NCBI RefSeq assembly: GCF_042186555.1
Contig: NC_133336.1
Span: 37,374,338 to 37,438,337, forward strand
Origin: Aquarana catesbeiana
Taxonomy: Eukaryota; Chordata; Amphibia; Anura; Ranidae
Length of the DNA: 64,000 bases
Reading direction: 5' to 3'
Within the stretch, counting starts at the first letter, position 1. Each line of letters opens with the position of its first letter. Under the pieces are notes generated by a model, which did no database searches, had not been told where the DNA came from, and worked only from the letters and a program-made list of their open reading frames with translations. Positions 10,218 to 19,979 of the stretch are shown piece after piece. The translations under genes were made by a program, and so were the position numbers.

Positions 10218-13200
10218 TTATTCGGTTACATCAGCATCAGGTGCTTGGTAGCTGGTGGTGATCCAAGACTCATTCATTTTTATGAAGGTCAGCCGATCGA
10301 CCGAGTCGGTGGACAGACGCACCCTGTGATCGGTTACCACGCCTCCAGCAGCACTGAATGTGCGTTCCGAAAGAACGCTGGATGCAGGACAGGCCAGTAG
10401 CTCAATTGCATACTGTGCAAGCTCTGGCCAGTGATCCATCCTCAAGACCCAGTAACCCAGAGGATTTTCGGTGGGAAAGGTGTCCAAGTCTGATCTTGCC
10501 CCTAGGTATTCCTGCACCATGTAAAACAGACGCTGGCGATGGTTGCTGGAACCGATCATACCTTGGGGCTGCGGACCAAAAAATTGTCTGAACGCATCGG
10601 TCAGACGGCCACCTTGTCCACCGCTCCTTCTTTGACTGACCGAAGCCTCAGCAACACGTTGTCCAGAAACAGGAGTTTGTAACCTCCCAGTCTCTGGGAA
10701 TGCGTTGCACAGACCTTTCTGCAAGGCCTCCCGAAGATGTTTCATCCTCTGCTCCCTCTGCGATGGCAAGATAAAGTCCGCAACCTTACCCTTGTAACGT
10801 GGATCAAGGAGGGTTGCCAGCCAGTATTGGTCCTTCTTCTTGATACCACGAATACGAGGATCCTTACGCAGGCTTTGCAGGATCAGGGAGGCCATGCAGC
10901 GTAGGTTTGCTGAGGCATTCGGTCCGGAGTCCTCTGGGTCACTAAGAACGACATGGTCCGCAGCCACCTCCTCCCAGCCACGTACAAGTCCATGTGTTTC
11001 TTGGGACTGATCCCTTAAAGACTGCTGCTGATGCTGAGTGCCAGGCTCCACCTCCATACTGACACAATCTTCCTCCTCCTCCTCTTCCTCCTCGTCCTCT
11101 TCCTGTGTGATCGGCGGGCACGCAGGAACACTGTCTGGATAAAGGGGGCCTTGAGAGCTAAGGAAGTCCTCCTCTTCCTGCCTCTGTTCTGCCTCAAGTG
11201 CCCTGTCCATTATTCCACGCAGCGTGTGCTCCAACAGGTGGACAAGGGGGACAGTGTCACTGATGCATGCACTGTCACTGCTCACCATCCTCGTGGCCTC
11301 CTCGAATGGTGACAGGACAGTGCATGCATCCCTGATCATGGCCCACTGGCGTGGGGAAAAAAAACCAAGCTCCCCTGATCCTGTCCTGGTGCCATAGTCG
11401 CACAGGTACTCATTGATGGCCCTCTGCTGCGTGTGCAGCCGCTGCAGCATGGCCAACGTTGAGTTCCACCTGGTGGGCATGTCACAGATTAGGCGGTTCT
11501 TGGGCAGGTTAAACTCCTTTTGGAGGTCCGTCAGCCGAGCACTGGCATTATATGACCGGCGGAAATGCACACAGACTTTCCTGGCCTGCCTCAGGACATC
11601 CTGTAAGCCCGGGTACCTGCCCAAGAACCGCTGCACCACCAAGTTAAGGACGTGAGCCAAACAGGGCACATGGGTCATTTGTCCCTGTCGGAGGGCAGAG
11701 AGGAGGTTGGTGCCATTGTCGCAAACCACCATTCCTGCCTTAAGTTGGCGTGGCGTCAACCACCTCTGAACCTGCCCCTGCAGAGCTGACAGAACCTCTG
11801 CCCCAGTGTGGCTCCTGTCCCCCAAGCACACCAGCTCAAGCACCGCATGGCATCTTTTGGCCTGCGTACTTGCGTAGCCCCTTGAACGCCTACGGAGCAC
11901 CGCTGGTTCCGAGGAAGAGGCCATGGAGGAAGAAGAAGAGGAGGGGGTGGAGGAGAGAGGTGTGTCACAATCAGCATTTTGGAGGCGTGGTGGCGGAACA
12001 ACCTCCAACACTACTGCACCTTGTCCTGCATCCTTCCCAGCTGCCAGCAGAGTCACCCAATGCGCCGTGAAACTTAGGTAACGTCCCTGTCCATGCCTGC
12101 TGGACCATGAGTCAGCGGTAATATGCACCTTACCACTGACCGCCCTGTCCAGCGAGGCATGGACATTGCCTTCCACATGCCGGTAGAGAGCCGGAATCGC
12201 CTTCCGTGAGAAAAAGTGGCGTTTGGGTACCTGCCACTGAGGAACCGCACATTCCACAAACTCACGGAAGGGGGCAGAGTCTACCAACTGAAAAGGCAGC
12301 AGTTGAAGTGCTAGCAATTTTGCCAAGCTAGCATTCAACCGCTGGGCATGTGGATGGCTGGGAGCAAACTTCTTTCGGCGGTGCAGCAGCTGGGGCAGGG
12401 AAATTTGCCTGGTACAATCTGACGTTGGTGTACCAAAAGCAGATTGCCCACAAGTACTTGGCTGTGACACACCTAATTCTACACCTTCATTCCTCTCACT
12501 GCAGGTCTCAGAGAGGACTGAAGGTCTAGTGGGGTTGGAAATCTCAGCTGATGAGGAGCAAGGAGAGATCCTCTTTGTTCTTTGGTGTGGGTCTTTTAGA
12601 TACGCTTGCCAACGAACTGCATGGCAGGTCAACATATGTCTGGTCAAGCATGTGGTACCCAAGCGGGAGATGTTTTGGCCACGCGAGATACGCTTGAGAC
12701 ATATGTTGCAAATAGCAGCGGTGCGATCTGATGCACTCGTCTCAAAAAAGGCCCACACCAAAGAACTTTTTGAATAACGTGCAGAGACTGCAGCGCCCTG
12801 CACATGTGGAGCTTTGGGGTGTGATGCAGTCAATGTGCTGCCCTTAGGCTGGCCCCTGGAGGGCATCCTGCCTCGTTGGTGATGTGCCGCCGCCTCCTCC
12901 TCCTCCTCCTCCTCCTCCTCCTCCTCTCTCCTATCAGGCACCCACGTTGAGTCAGTGACCTCATCATCCCCTCCCTCCTCATCACTGGAGCAAACCTGGC
13001 AGTATGCTGCAGCAGGGGGAGCATGACTGCCAGATTGCTGTCCTTCTTGGGCACCCCCTCTGTCCGTGCTCATGTTACTGCCTTCATCGAGCTCAGTATC
13101 GTCATCAGAGCCTTCCAAACGCTGGGCATCCTCCTGGAGCATGTACCCAACACTGTGGTCAAACAGTTCGAGGGAATCCTCATGAGGACATGGTGGAGCT

Positions 13201-13502
13201 AGGGAAGGAGTCACTGATGACATTGAGCTGAGGGAAGAGGCCGCTGCTTTGCCAGACAAAGCACCCTGGGCATGGGTGAGAGAGGATGAGGAGGATGAGG
13301 ACGGCTTGGTCATCCACTCGACCAAGTCTTCCGCATGTTGCGGCTCAACACGGCCAGCTGCCGAAAAAAAGGCCAAGCGTGTCCCATGGCCACGTGCTGA
13401 TGAGGATGCACCGTCTCCACTACCAGCACTAGACACAGAGCCTGCTTGCCCTCTCTTATTGGCTTGTGACTGTCTGCCTCTCCTTCTTGGCCTTCCAGAC
13501 AT
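10218..13502 (-). CDS. hAT-family transposase with BED zinc finger, 1,094 residues, intact
   Basis: This enzyme would bind the ends of the element and catalyse cut-and-paste transposition in the nucleus. Residues 1-240 are low complexity (serine-rich, then acidic, with an 11-Glu run). A BED zinc finger spans about 250-294 (CNIC at 265-268, His 289 and 294). The RNase H-like catalytic parts include TADSWSS (Asp about 464), VVCDNGT (Asp about 595), HVPCLAH (about 611) and RWNST (about 678). A second acidic run lies near 801-811. The C-terminal hAT dimerisation block, with SSVLSERTFS near 1041-1050, ends close to the TAA stop. The conserved Glu of that block is generally taken as the third acidic residue. 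An upstream GTG would add 13 residues, but the ATG is preferred. It is longer than most hAT transposases because of the low-complexity additions. No stop or frameshift is present. Confidence 0.95.
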   Translation of the reverse strand: MSGRPRRRGRQSQANKRGQAGSVSSAGSGDGASSSARGHGTRLAFFSAAGRVEPQHAEDLVEWMTKPSSSSSSSLTHAQGALSGKAAASSLSSMSSVTPSLAPPCPHEDSLELFDHSVGYMLQEDAQRLEGSDDDTELDEGSNMSTDRGGAQEGQQSGSHAPPAAAYCQVCSSDEEGGDDEVTDSTWVPDRREEEEEEEEEEEAAAHHQRGRMPSRGQPKGSTLTASHPKAPHVQGAAVSARYSKSSLVWAFFETSASDRTAAICNICLKRISRGQNISRLGTTCLTRHMLTCHAVRWQAYLKDPHQRTKRISPCSSSAEISNPTRPSVLSETCSERNEGVELGVSQPSTCGQSAFGTPTSDCTRQISLPQLLHRRKKFAPSHPHAQRLNASLAKLLALQLLPFQLVDSAPFREFVECAVPQWQVPKRHFFSRKAIPALYRHVEGNVHASLDRAVSGKVHITADSWSSRHGQGRYLSFTAHWVTLLAAGKDAGQGAVVLEVVPPPRLQNADCDTPLSSTPSSSSSSMASSSEPAVLRRRSRGYASTQAKRCHAVLELVCLGDRSHTGAEVLSALQGQVQRWLTPRQLKAGMVVCDNGTNLLSALRQGQMTHVPCLAHVLNLVVQRFLGRYPGLQDVLRQARKVCVHFRRSYNASARLTDLQKEFNLPKNRLICDMPTRWNSTLAMLQRLHTQQRAINEYLCDYGTRTGSGELGFFSPRQWAMIRDACTVLSPFEEATRMVSSDSACISDTVPLVHLLEHTLRGIMDRALEAEQRQEEEDFLSSQGPLYPDSVPACPPITQEEDEEEEEEEEDCVSMEVEPGTQHQQQSLRDQSQETHGLVRGWEEVAADHVVLSDPEDSGPNASANLRCMASLILQSLRKDPRIRGIKKKDQYWLATLLDPRYKGKVADFILPSQREQRMKHLREALQKGLCNAFPETGRLQTPVSGQRVAEASVSQRRSGGQGGRLTDAFRQFFGPQPQGMIGSSNHRQRLFYMVQEYLGARSDLDTFPTENPLGYWVLRMDHWPELAQYAIELLACPASSVLSERTFSAAGGVVTDHRVRLSTDSVDRLTFIKMNESWITTSYQAPDADVTE

Positions 13503-13540
13503 ACTAATGGCCTGTAGCTGCACTAAGCTGGGATAGAACA

Positions 13541-14441
13541 CCTGTAATTTTCTTCAAGTAGCTTTATATACTGTAACCAGACAAGCCTGCCTGTCAGTAG
13601 GAAGATAACAGGAACGGATCTAGCTGAACACTGTGAGCAGGACGCACTGTACTAAATGTAAATAGTCTAGCTGCCTGACCGTGGTACTAATAGGATCAAA
13701 TAGAACACCTGTAATTTTCTTCAGGTAGCTTTATATACTGTAACCAGACAAGCCTGCCTGTCAGTAGGAAGATAACAGGAACGGATCTAGCTGTACACTG
13801 TGAGCAGGACGCACTGTACTAAATGTAAATAGTCTAGCTGCCTGACCGTGGTACTAATAGGATCAAATAGAACACCTGTAATTTTCTTCAGGTAGCTTTA
13901 TATACTGTAACCAGACAAGCCTGCCTGTCAGTAGGAAGATAACAGGAACGGATCTAGCTGAACACTGTGAGCAGGACGCACTGTACTAAATGTAAATAGT
14001 CTAGCTGCCTGACCGTGGTACTAATAGGATCAAATAGAACACCTGTAATTTTCTTCAGGTAGCTTTATATACTGTAACCAGACAAGCCTGCCTGTCAGTA
14101 GGAAGATAACAGGAACGGATCTAGCTGTACACTGTGAGCAGGACGCACTGTACTAAATGTAAATAGTCTAGCTGCCTGACCGTGGTACTAATAGGATCAA
14201 ATAGAACACCTGTAATTTTCTTCAGGTAGCTTTATATACTGTAACCAGACAAGCCTGCCTGTCAGTAGGAAGATAACAGGAACGGATCTAGCTGAACACT
14301 GTGAGCAGGACGCACTGTACTAAATGTAAATAGTCTAGCTGCCTGACCGTGGTACTAATAGGATCAAATAGAACACCTGTAATTTTCTTCAGGTAGCTTT
14401 ATATACTGTAACCAGACAAGCCTGCCTGTCAGTAGGAATTT
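13541..14441. repeat. 167-bp tandem units in hAT copy B 5' region
   Basis: CCTGTAATTTTC recurs at 13541, 13708, 13875, 14042, 14209 and 14376, exactly 167 bp apart. Copy A has only three such landmarks, so this array expanded or contracted since the copies separated. Confidence 0.96.
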
Positions 14442-15318
14442 AACAGGAACGGATCTAGCTGAACACTGTGAGCAGGACGCACTGCACTAAATGTAAATAG
14501 TCTAGAAGATAACAGGAACGGATCTAGCTGAACACTGTGAGCAGGACGCACTGCACTAAATGTAAATAGTCTAGAAGATAACAGGAACGGATCTAGCTGA
14601 ACACTGTGAGCAGGACGCACTGCACTAAATGTAAATAGCAGGAACGGATCTAGCTGAACACTGTGAGCAGGACGCACTGCACTAAATGTAAATAGTCTAG
14701 AAGATAACAGGAACGGATCTAGCTGAACACTGTGAGCAGGACGCACTGCACTAAATGTAAATAGCAGGAACGGCTCTAGCTGAACACTGTGAGCAGGACG
14801 CACTGCACTAAATGTAAATAGCAGGAACGGATCTAGCTGAACACTTTGAGCAGGACGCACTGCACTAAATGTAAATAGCAGGAACGGATCTAGCTGAACA
14901 CTGTGAGCAGGACGCACTGCACTAAATGTAAATAGTAGGAACGGATCTAGCTGAACACTGTGAGCAGGACGCACTGCACTAAATGTAAATAGCAGGAACG
15001 GATCTAGCTGAACACTGTGAGCAGGACGCACTGCACTAAATGTAAATAGCAGGAACGGATCTAGCTGAACACTGTGAGCAGGACGCACTGCACTAAATGT
15101 AAATAGCAGGAACGGATCTAGCTGAACACTGTGAGCAGGACGCACTGCACTAAATGTAAATTGCAGGAACGGATCTAGCTGAACACTGTGAGCAGGACGC
15201 ACTGCACTAAATGTAAATAGTCTAGAAGATAACAGGAACGGATCTAGCTGAACACTGTGAGCAGGACGCACTGCATTAAATGTAAATAGTCTAGATAGAA
15301 GATAACAGGAACGGATCT
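14442..15318. repeat. 57/69-bp tandem array in hAT copy B
   Basis: The same short units as at 3229-4545, but about 440 bp shorter overall. 57- and 69-bp spacings are mixed, and rare unit variants (GGCTCTAGC near 14770) have counterparts in copy A near 3940, which allows unit-by-unit alignment of the two arrays. Confidence 0.95.
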
Positions 15319-15516
15319 AGCTAAACTGAATACAGTGTATATATATATATATGCAACACCTGGGATGCATATATATACACAATACACTGTAAGTGCAGCT
15401 AACTGACTGACTGTTCTGCCTAATCTATCTAACTCAAATCAAATGACACTGTCTCTCTCTCTCTCTATCTCTCAGCACACCGGAACACACACTACACAGG
15501 GCCGCCGTGCAGGCGG

Positions 15517-15819
15517 CCTTATATAGTGTGGGGTGTGTACTAAATCCCCTGAGCCATAATTGGCCAAAGCCACCCTGGCTTTGGCCAATTACAGCTCTCT
15601 CTACTGACGGCGCTGTGATTGGCCAAGCATGCGGGTCATAGTGCATGCTTGGCCAATCATCAGCCAGCAATGCACTGCGATGCCGCAGTGAATTATGGGC
15701 CGTGACGCGCCACACGAATTTAGCGCGAACGGCCCATAACGTTCGCAATTCGGCGAACGATCGAACAGCCGATGTTCGAGTCGAACATGGGTTCGACTCG
15801 AACACGAAGCTCATCCCTA
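15517..15819 (-). promoter_or_regulatory. Predicted transposase promoter and subterminal inverted repeats, copy B
   Basis: It has the same layout as copy A at an offset of 10,771 bp: TATA element on the minus strand at 15517-15526, CCAAT inverted pairs at 15557-15591 and 15616-15659, and the 13-bp GTTCGAGTCGAAC inverted repeat at 15774-15803 next to the terminus. Sequence is preserved base for base in all these motifs. Confidence 0.65.
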
Positions 15820-16473
15820 CCCCTTATTGACTAGGCCATTTTGTCTGATACAGAACTGCGTCAATTTAACTGACAATTGCGCGGTCGTGGGACACTGTAC
15901 TCAGACAAAATTGACATCTTTTTTTTACCCACAAATAGAGCTTTCTTTTGGTGGTATTTGATCACCTCTGCGGTTTTTATTTTTTGCGCTATAAACAAAA
16001 AAAGACCAACAATTAAAAATATATATATATATATTTTTACTTTCTGCTATAATACATATCCCAAAAATATATATTAAAAAAACAAATGCATTCATTAGTT
16101 TAGGCCGACATGTATTCTTCTACATATTTTTGATAAATAGGCGTATATTAAATGGTTTGCGCAAAAGTTATCGCGTCTACAAACTATGGGATAGATTTAG
16201 GGACTTTTTTAAATAGTTTTTACTGGTAATGGCGGCGATCTGCGATTTTTTTGCAGGACTGCGACATTGCAGTGGACAAATCTGACCCCAAATGACACTT
16301 TTTGGGGACCAGTGACATTACATTGATCAGCGCTATAAAATGCACTGATCAATGTAAAAATGACACTGGAAGGGAAGGGGTTAACATTAGGGGGCGATCA
16401 AGGGGTTAAGTGTGTTCCCTGGGTGTGTTCTAACTGAAGGGGGGATGAGCTGCCTGGGTCATGACATAGATCA

Positions 16474-16515
16474 CTCCCAGAGGAAGTCACGAGGGTGTGA
16501 CGAAACTAGTAGGAG
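16474..16515 (+). ncRNA. Hammerhead-ribozyme-like motif at the insertion's 5' end
   Basis: Stem I CTCC (16474-16477) pairs with GGAG (16512-16515). The core is CAGAGGA (16478-16484; consensus CUGANGA, so one core base differs) followed by an extra A. Stem II is GTCAC/GTGAC (16486-16490 with 16497-16501). Then comes GAAA (16502-16505), a minimal palindromic stem III ACTAGT (16505-16510), and A16511 at the cleavage position. The U-to-A core change should impair or abolish cleavage, so this copy may be a relic. Two bases of stem I come from the target duplication. Confidence 0.5.
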
Positions 16516-17302
16516 GGGCGTGGAGGGCTGACATATGAGGAAGTGATCGGGAAGCTTGTTCCAGTGTGACGGACAGAGGGGACACTGCCGACTGGAGCTG
16601 CAGAACCGGTTCCAAGGTGAAACCACCGTCTCCACACAGAGGTTGATTGCATGGAGGCTGATTTTTTAATATGGAAATGTGAGTGTATGCATAGCGTTTT
16701 GATCGTTTAATACATTTTAAAAAGGGTAAAGCACTATTGCCAGTTTTTACTTTTCATATGGGTGATATGAGAGGAGGGCTGAAAACGACTGCCTGGTCAT
16801 ACACCAAAGGAAGGAGGAACGATAGGAGGAGTACTCTAGAGGATTGGCTATTACACAAATGCTTTTATTTTAAGCTCTGAGGTGAGGGTACATCCGGTGG
16901 AGGGTGCACAAGGATTCATTTGTCATATGCACAGAGGTGCATCAGAGTGATGATTGGTGTTTTCACAGCATCTGTGTTTTTTTCTGTAACATTTATTGGA
17001 CTATAATATTGTTTATAATCACCAAAGATTGGACTATTCACTATTAATTTGTTGATTCACAAGCACATTGTTTTTATTAACTGTATTGTATAGTAATTTA
17101 TATAATATTTAATTTTCATCAATTTACTTAAATTGTCATATTATATGATTGGGAATTCATGTGAAGGTGAGAGCACTTGCACTTTACTGAGGAGTTGGAG
17201 GTTGCATTGAGCACTTTACATATTTGGGGGGGTCACACACACATTATTATATTATTAACGGTTCATGTTCACTTAGCGCTGCACTCATTTGTCATTTATT
17301 TT
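16476..17302 (+). mobile_element. Retro-type insertion with 17-bp target duplication and hammerhead-like 5' end
   Basis: TCATGACATAGATCACT is present at 16459-16475 and again at 17303-17319, so the 827 bp between are an insertion into the older TTAA element. The long target duplication and lack of terminal inverted repeats point to a retroelement. The first 40 bases form a hammerhead-like fold. The last part carries CACTTAGCGCTGCACTCATT and a T-rich end. No protein-coding region is evident, so it is nonautonomous or 5'-truncated. Penelope-like elements are the eukaryotic retroelements best known to carry minimal hammerheads, which makes them the leading candidate. Confidence 0.75.
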
Positions 17303-17565
17303 TCATGACATAGATCACTGTTCCCGATCACTGGGAACAGTAGATCTCTGTCATGTCACTAGGCAGAACAGGGATTTACCTTGTTTACATAGGCAGTTCC
17401 CTGTTCTGCCTCTCCTCATCGTGATCGCGGGTCGCTGGCGGACATCTAGCCCGCAGGCACGCTCCCGCGGTGCACCTGCTATCCTCCCTGCGCGGTACAT
17501 CGGTTTCGCGCAGGAGAGCCGATCTGCCACAGTATATCTGCGTGAGCTGGTCAGCTAGTGGTTAA

Positions 17566-18020
17566 TCAAAGCCGGTGTTCTGCCAAATGACCCTCCTGTA
17601 CCGCGCAGGTGCAGCGCTGGTGCAGTACGAACCACAACGTATCTGCCGAAAATAGCCGAAGCTGAACACCTGTGAATCAGCTGTACACGGCGCCTGCATT
17701 CCAACACTGTTGTAAGACAGCACTTTGTAACAGGGCCCCTTGCGGGCTCGCTTTGCTCGCCACGCTTCGGGCACGGCCTCGCTTCGCTCGGCATATTTAT
17801 ATTCTAACTCTATGTCCACTTGGATGGTGGGGCTTGAACCTGGACTCAGGGCAGAATGTAGTGCGCAGGCGCTGTATAGAGCTGACGATCAGCTGTTCAT
17901 CTTCGGAGACTTTCGGCGGCTCTGTAGTCGTTCGTACTGCGCAAGCGCTGTGCCTGCGCAGTACAGGGGGGGGTCATTATCCGCCGGGGGACCTTTTTCG
18001 GCAAGACACCGGCATTACAG
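17566..18020. mobile_element. Miniature inverted-repeat element with long imperfect inverted ends
   Basis: The left end (GCCGGTGTTCTGCCAAA from about 17571) and the complement of the right end (GCCGGTGTCTTGCCGAAAA, ending near 18014) match over more than 100 bp, including TGCGCAGTACGAAC-type sequence in both arms. The central part is GC-rich (GGGCTCGCTTTGCTCGCC). There is no coding capacity. The target duplication is unclear because it abuts the TTAA at 17562. Confidence 0.6.
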
Positions 18021-18753
18021 TATACTCAGCAACTCTAGCTGTCAAAAAAGCTTTTACTCAGTCTTAATCAGCTTTTACAAATAACACGGCTCCAGTCTGG
18101 GATTATATAAAGATACAAAGTAACATCATTGTTACATTTGTATCATTCCGTTCATTCATCTGCAGATTAAAAGGATGAATCTAGATCTGCAGATGATGTC
18201 AGTTAAAGCAACCTGACAAGTAAATAATAAATTGATAAAATGTTCCTCTTGTTTAACCCCTTATTAACCCTCAATTTATTCTAATCAGCCCTAATTAACT
18301 CCTTAGTCTCCTTCTCTCTTCAGATATTATTTCCCTGATGTTTTATTCGTTTGTTTCAGTTTTACGTCATTTAAACTTTGTGTTTGTTTTGTTTGTTAAA
18401 AGTTTTACATATTTAAAATCTATTTACACAATTCCCTTTTAAAAAACGTGCAAAATTGAAAAAAAAAAATCTATTATTTGTTAATAGCTTTGTACCACAA
18501 TCATACATTTTAGTGTCAATATAAACAAAACAAACTACAGAATAAAATGTGTACATTTTATGTGCAGTAACACTATTTAGTTTAAAACTAACATTGCTCA
18601 AAAAAAAAGAAAAAAAAAAGCGTGTTTTGTTTTGCTGCATTTTATCATCTAAAGATTGCAAAACAAATCATCGCTAAAAGACAATATCATGAGAAGAAAG
18701 CCTCATTTGTCTTTAAAGCAACAATATACAGAATGTATTACCTTGTTATCTTT
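18021..18753. other. AT-rich intergenic sequence, nothing recognised
   Basis: Low-complexity A/T runs and no open frame with a recognisable product. I see no repeat from elsewhere in the window. Confidence 0.5.
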
Positions 18754-19177
18754 AGAGCCCTTGCACACTGGGGCGGGGGGCGGCGTCGGCGGTAAAACGC
18801 CGCTATTATTAGCGGCATTTTACCGTCGGTATGCGGCCGCTAGCGGGGGGGTTTTACCCCCCCGCTAGCGGCCGAGAAAGGGTTAAATACCACCGCAAAG
18901 CGCCTCTGCAGAGGCGCATTGCCGGCGGTATAGCCGCGCCGTCCCATTGATTTCAATGGGCAGGAGCGGTAAAGGAGCGGTATACACACCGCTCCTTCAC
19001 CGCTCCGAAGATGCTGCTAGCAGGACTTTTTTTACCGTCCTGCCAGCGCATCGCTCCAGTGTGCAAGCCCTCGGGGCTTTCACACTGGGATGACAGCAGC
19101 GGCACTTTCGGGGCGGTTTGCAGGCGCTATTATTAGCGCAATAGTGCCTGCAAACCGCCCCAGTGTGCAAGGGCTCT
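18754..19177. mobile_element. Highly structured miniature element with 20-bp perfect terminal repeats
   Basis: AGAGCCCTTGCACACTGGGG at 18754-18773 is exactly complementary to the end at 19158-19177. The 424-bp interior is a series of further inverted repeats: GCGGCCGCTAGCGGGGGGG mirrored around 18851, a GGTAAAACGCCGCTA hairpin near 18791-18827, and a 16-bp GGGGCGGTTTGCAGGC pair at 19110-19161. No coding sequence. No convincing target duplication, so the superfamily is unknown. Confidence 0.75.
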
Positions 19178-19979
19178 ATGTAATGACAAAGTTATTGTCG
19201 AATAAACAGGTCCATAGCAGAAATGTAAAAATTGTTCTGGTCCAAAGGGGGTAAACAGGTGTGAGAGGCGAAGTGGCTGAATAAAAAAGAGGAGGTTCAA
19301 CAAATATAAAAAAGGGTGCAGGTGTGCAGACAAGATTGACCAAGACATTACTGCAGTGTGCAGTCCATCCTGCAAAAAGTATGGCTATGTACTGTATAAC
19401 AAAAGCCAAATCTGATAGGTGCAGAGTAACTACCACTGTCATTAAGGACAAGAAGAAGTAGAATGGAGACCACATTTATGCTCTGATATACCGATCAGAT
19501 TCATGATTATACACAAGTATTTAGGAGTTAAAGCCACAGACACAGAATAAGAAGCTAAAAAGTAAGAGGCTGTAGCTTACCTTACCTTAAAATGTGGATA
19601 TCTTATGTAAATGTAACCTAGACTGTAACTGATAACTGCTGAAGAATGTCTTCCTTTGTTGCTGCTGCATTATCCTTCTGCAGGGTAGACAGGGTTAAAC
19701 TATATATTCATTAATGCAGAACTACAGCAGCCAACTTTAGGGAGACCACTTTGCAATGCTTGTCTATGGAGTGTCTCCAGTGCAGGAGGCAACCTTCTTG
19801 GATGAGGTCTAGGCGGAAGACAGTAATTGGCTGAGGTAAGAGAGGAGAAGGGAGGAGTTAAAAGAGGGTAGACAAGCAAGGAGGGGTTTTGAGAAAATAC
19901 TGGGCTGCAGGCTGAACATGACCCTATCATAGCTGACCACAGTTGGGTGAGACATCAGAGACACAAAGAGACTGCTCAT
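19178..19979. other. Intergenic sequence, nothing recognised
   Basis: No supported coding region or repeat. The open frames present are short and have no recognisable motifs. Confidence 0.45.

Larger units (their letters stand above)
8058..15819 (-). mobile_element. hAT transposon, copy B, complete and apparently autonomous
   Basis: A 7,762-bp element with 11-bp terminal inverted repeats (TAGGGATGAGC at 8058-8068, complement at 15809-15819) and a perfect 8-bp target duplication. From left to right it contains an AT-rich and repeat-bearing 3' side, a 142-bp tandem array (9079-10080), a single long transposase gene on the minus strand, a 167-bp array, a 57/69-bp array, an AT hairpin and a compact promoter with inverted CCAAT repeats. 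Both subterminal regions are rich in GTTCG/CGAAC pentamers. Intact coding and near identity to copy A argue for recent activity. Confidence 0.96.
8030..17565 (-). mobile_element. Nonautonomous TTAA element hosting two later insertions
   Basis: TTAA at 8030-8033 and at 17562-17565 bound a reverse-oriented copy of the family typified by 38056-39043. Only about 920 bp is its own DNA: 8030-8057, 15828-16475 and 17320-17565. The segment GGATTTGCCCCCTTA at 8042-8056 continues, after the hAT and its target duplication, into TTGACTAGGCCATTTTGTC at 15827, matching the complement of the family's right end. TTAA target duplications are typical of piggyBac and Kolobok superfamilies; which one mobilises this family cannot be told from here. 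Confidence 0.75.

Noticed and set aside
10358..13536. Many plus-strand open frames opposite the hAT transposase
   Set aside because: They are shadows of the long minus-strand gene; they recur identically in copy A because the DNA is nearly identical.
14429..15271. 280-codon repetitive frame in hAT copy B
   Set aside because: Same by-product of the tandem array as in copy A.
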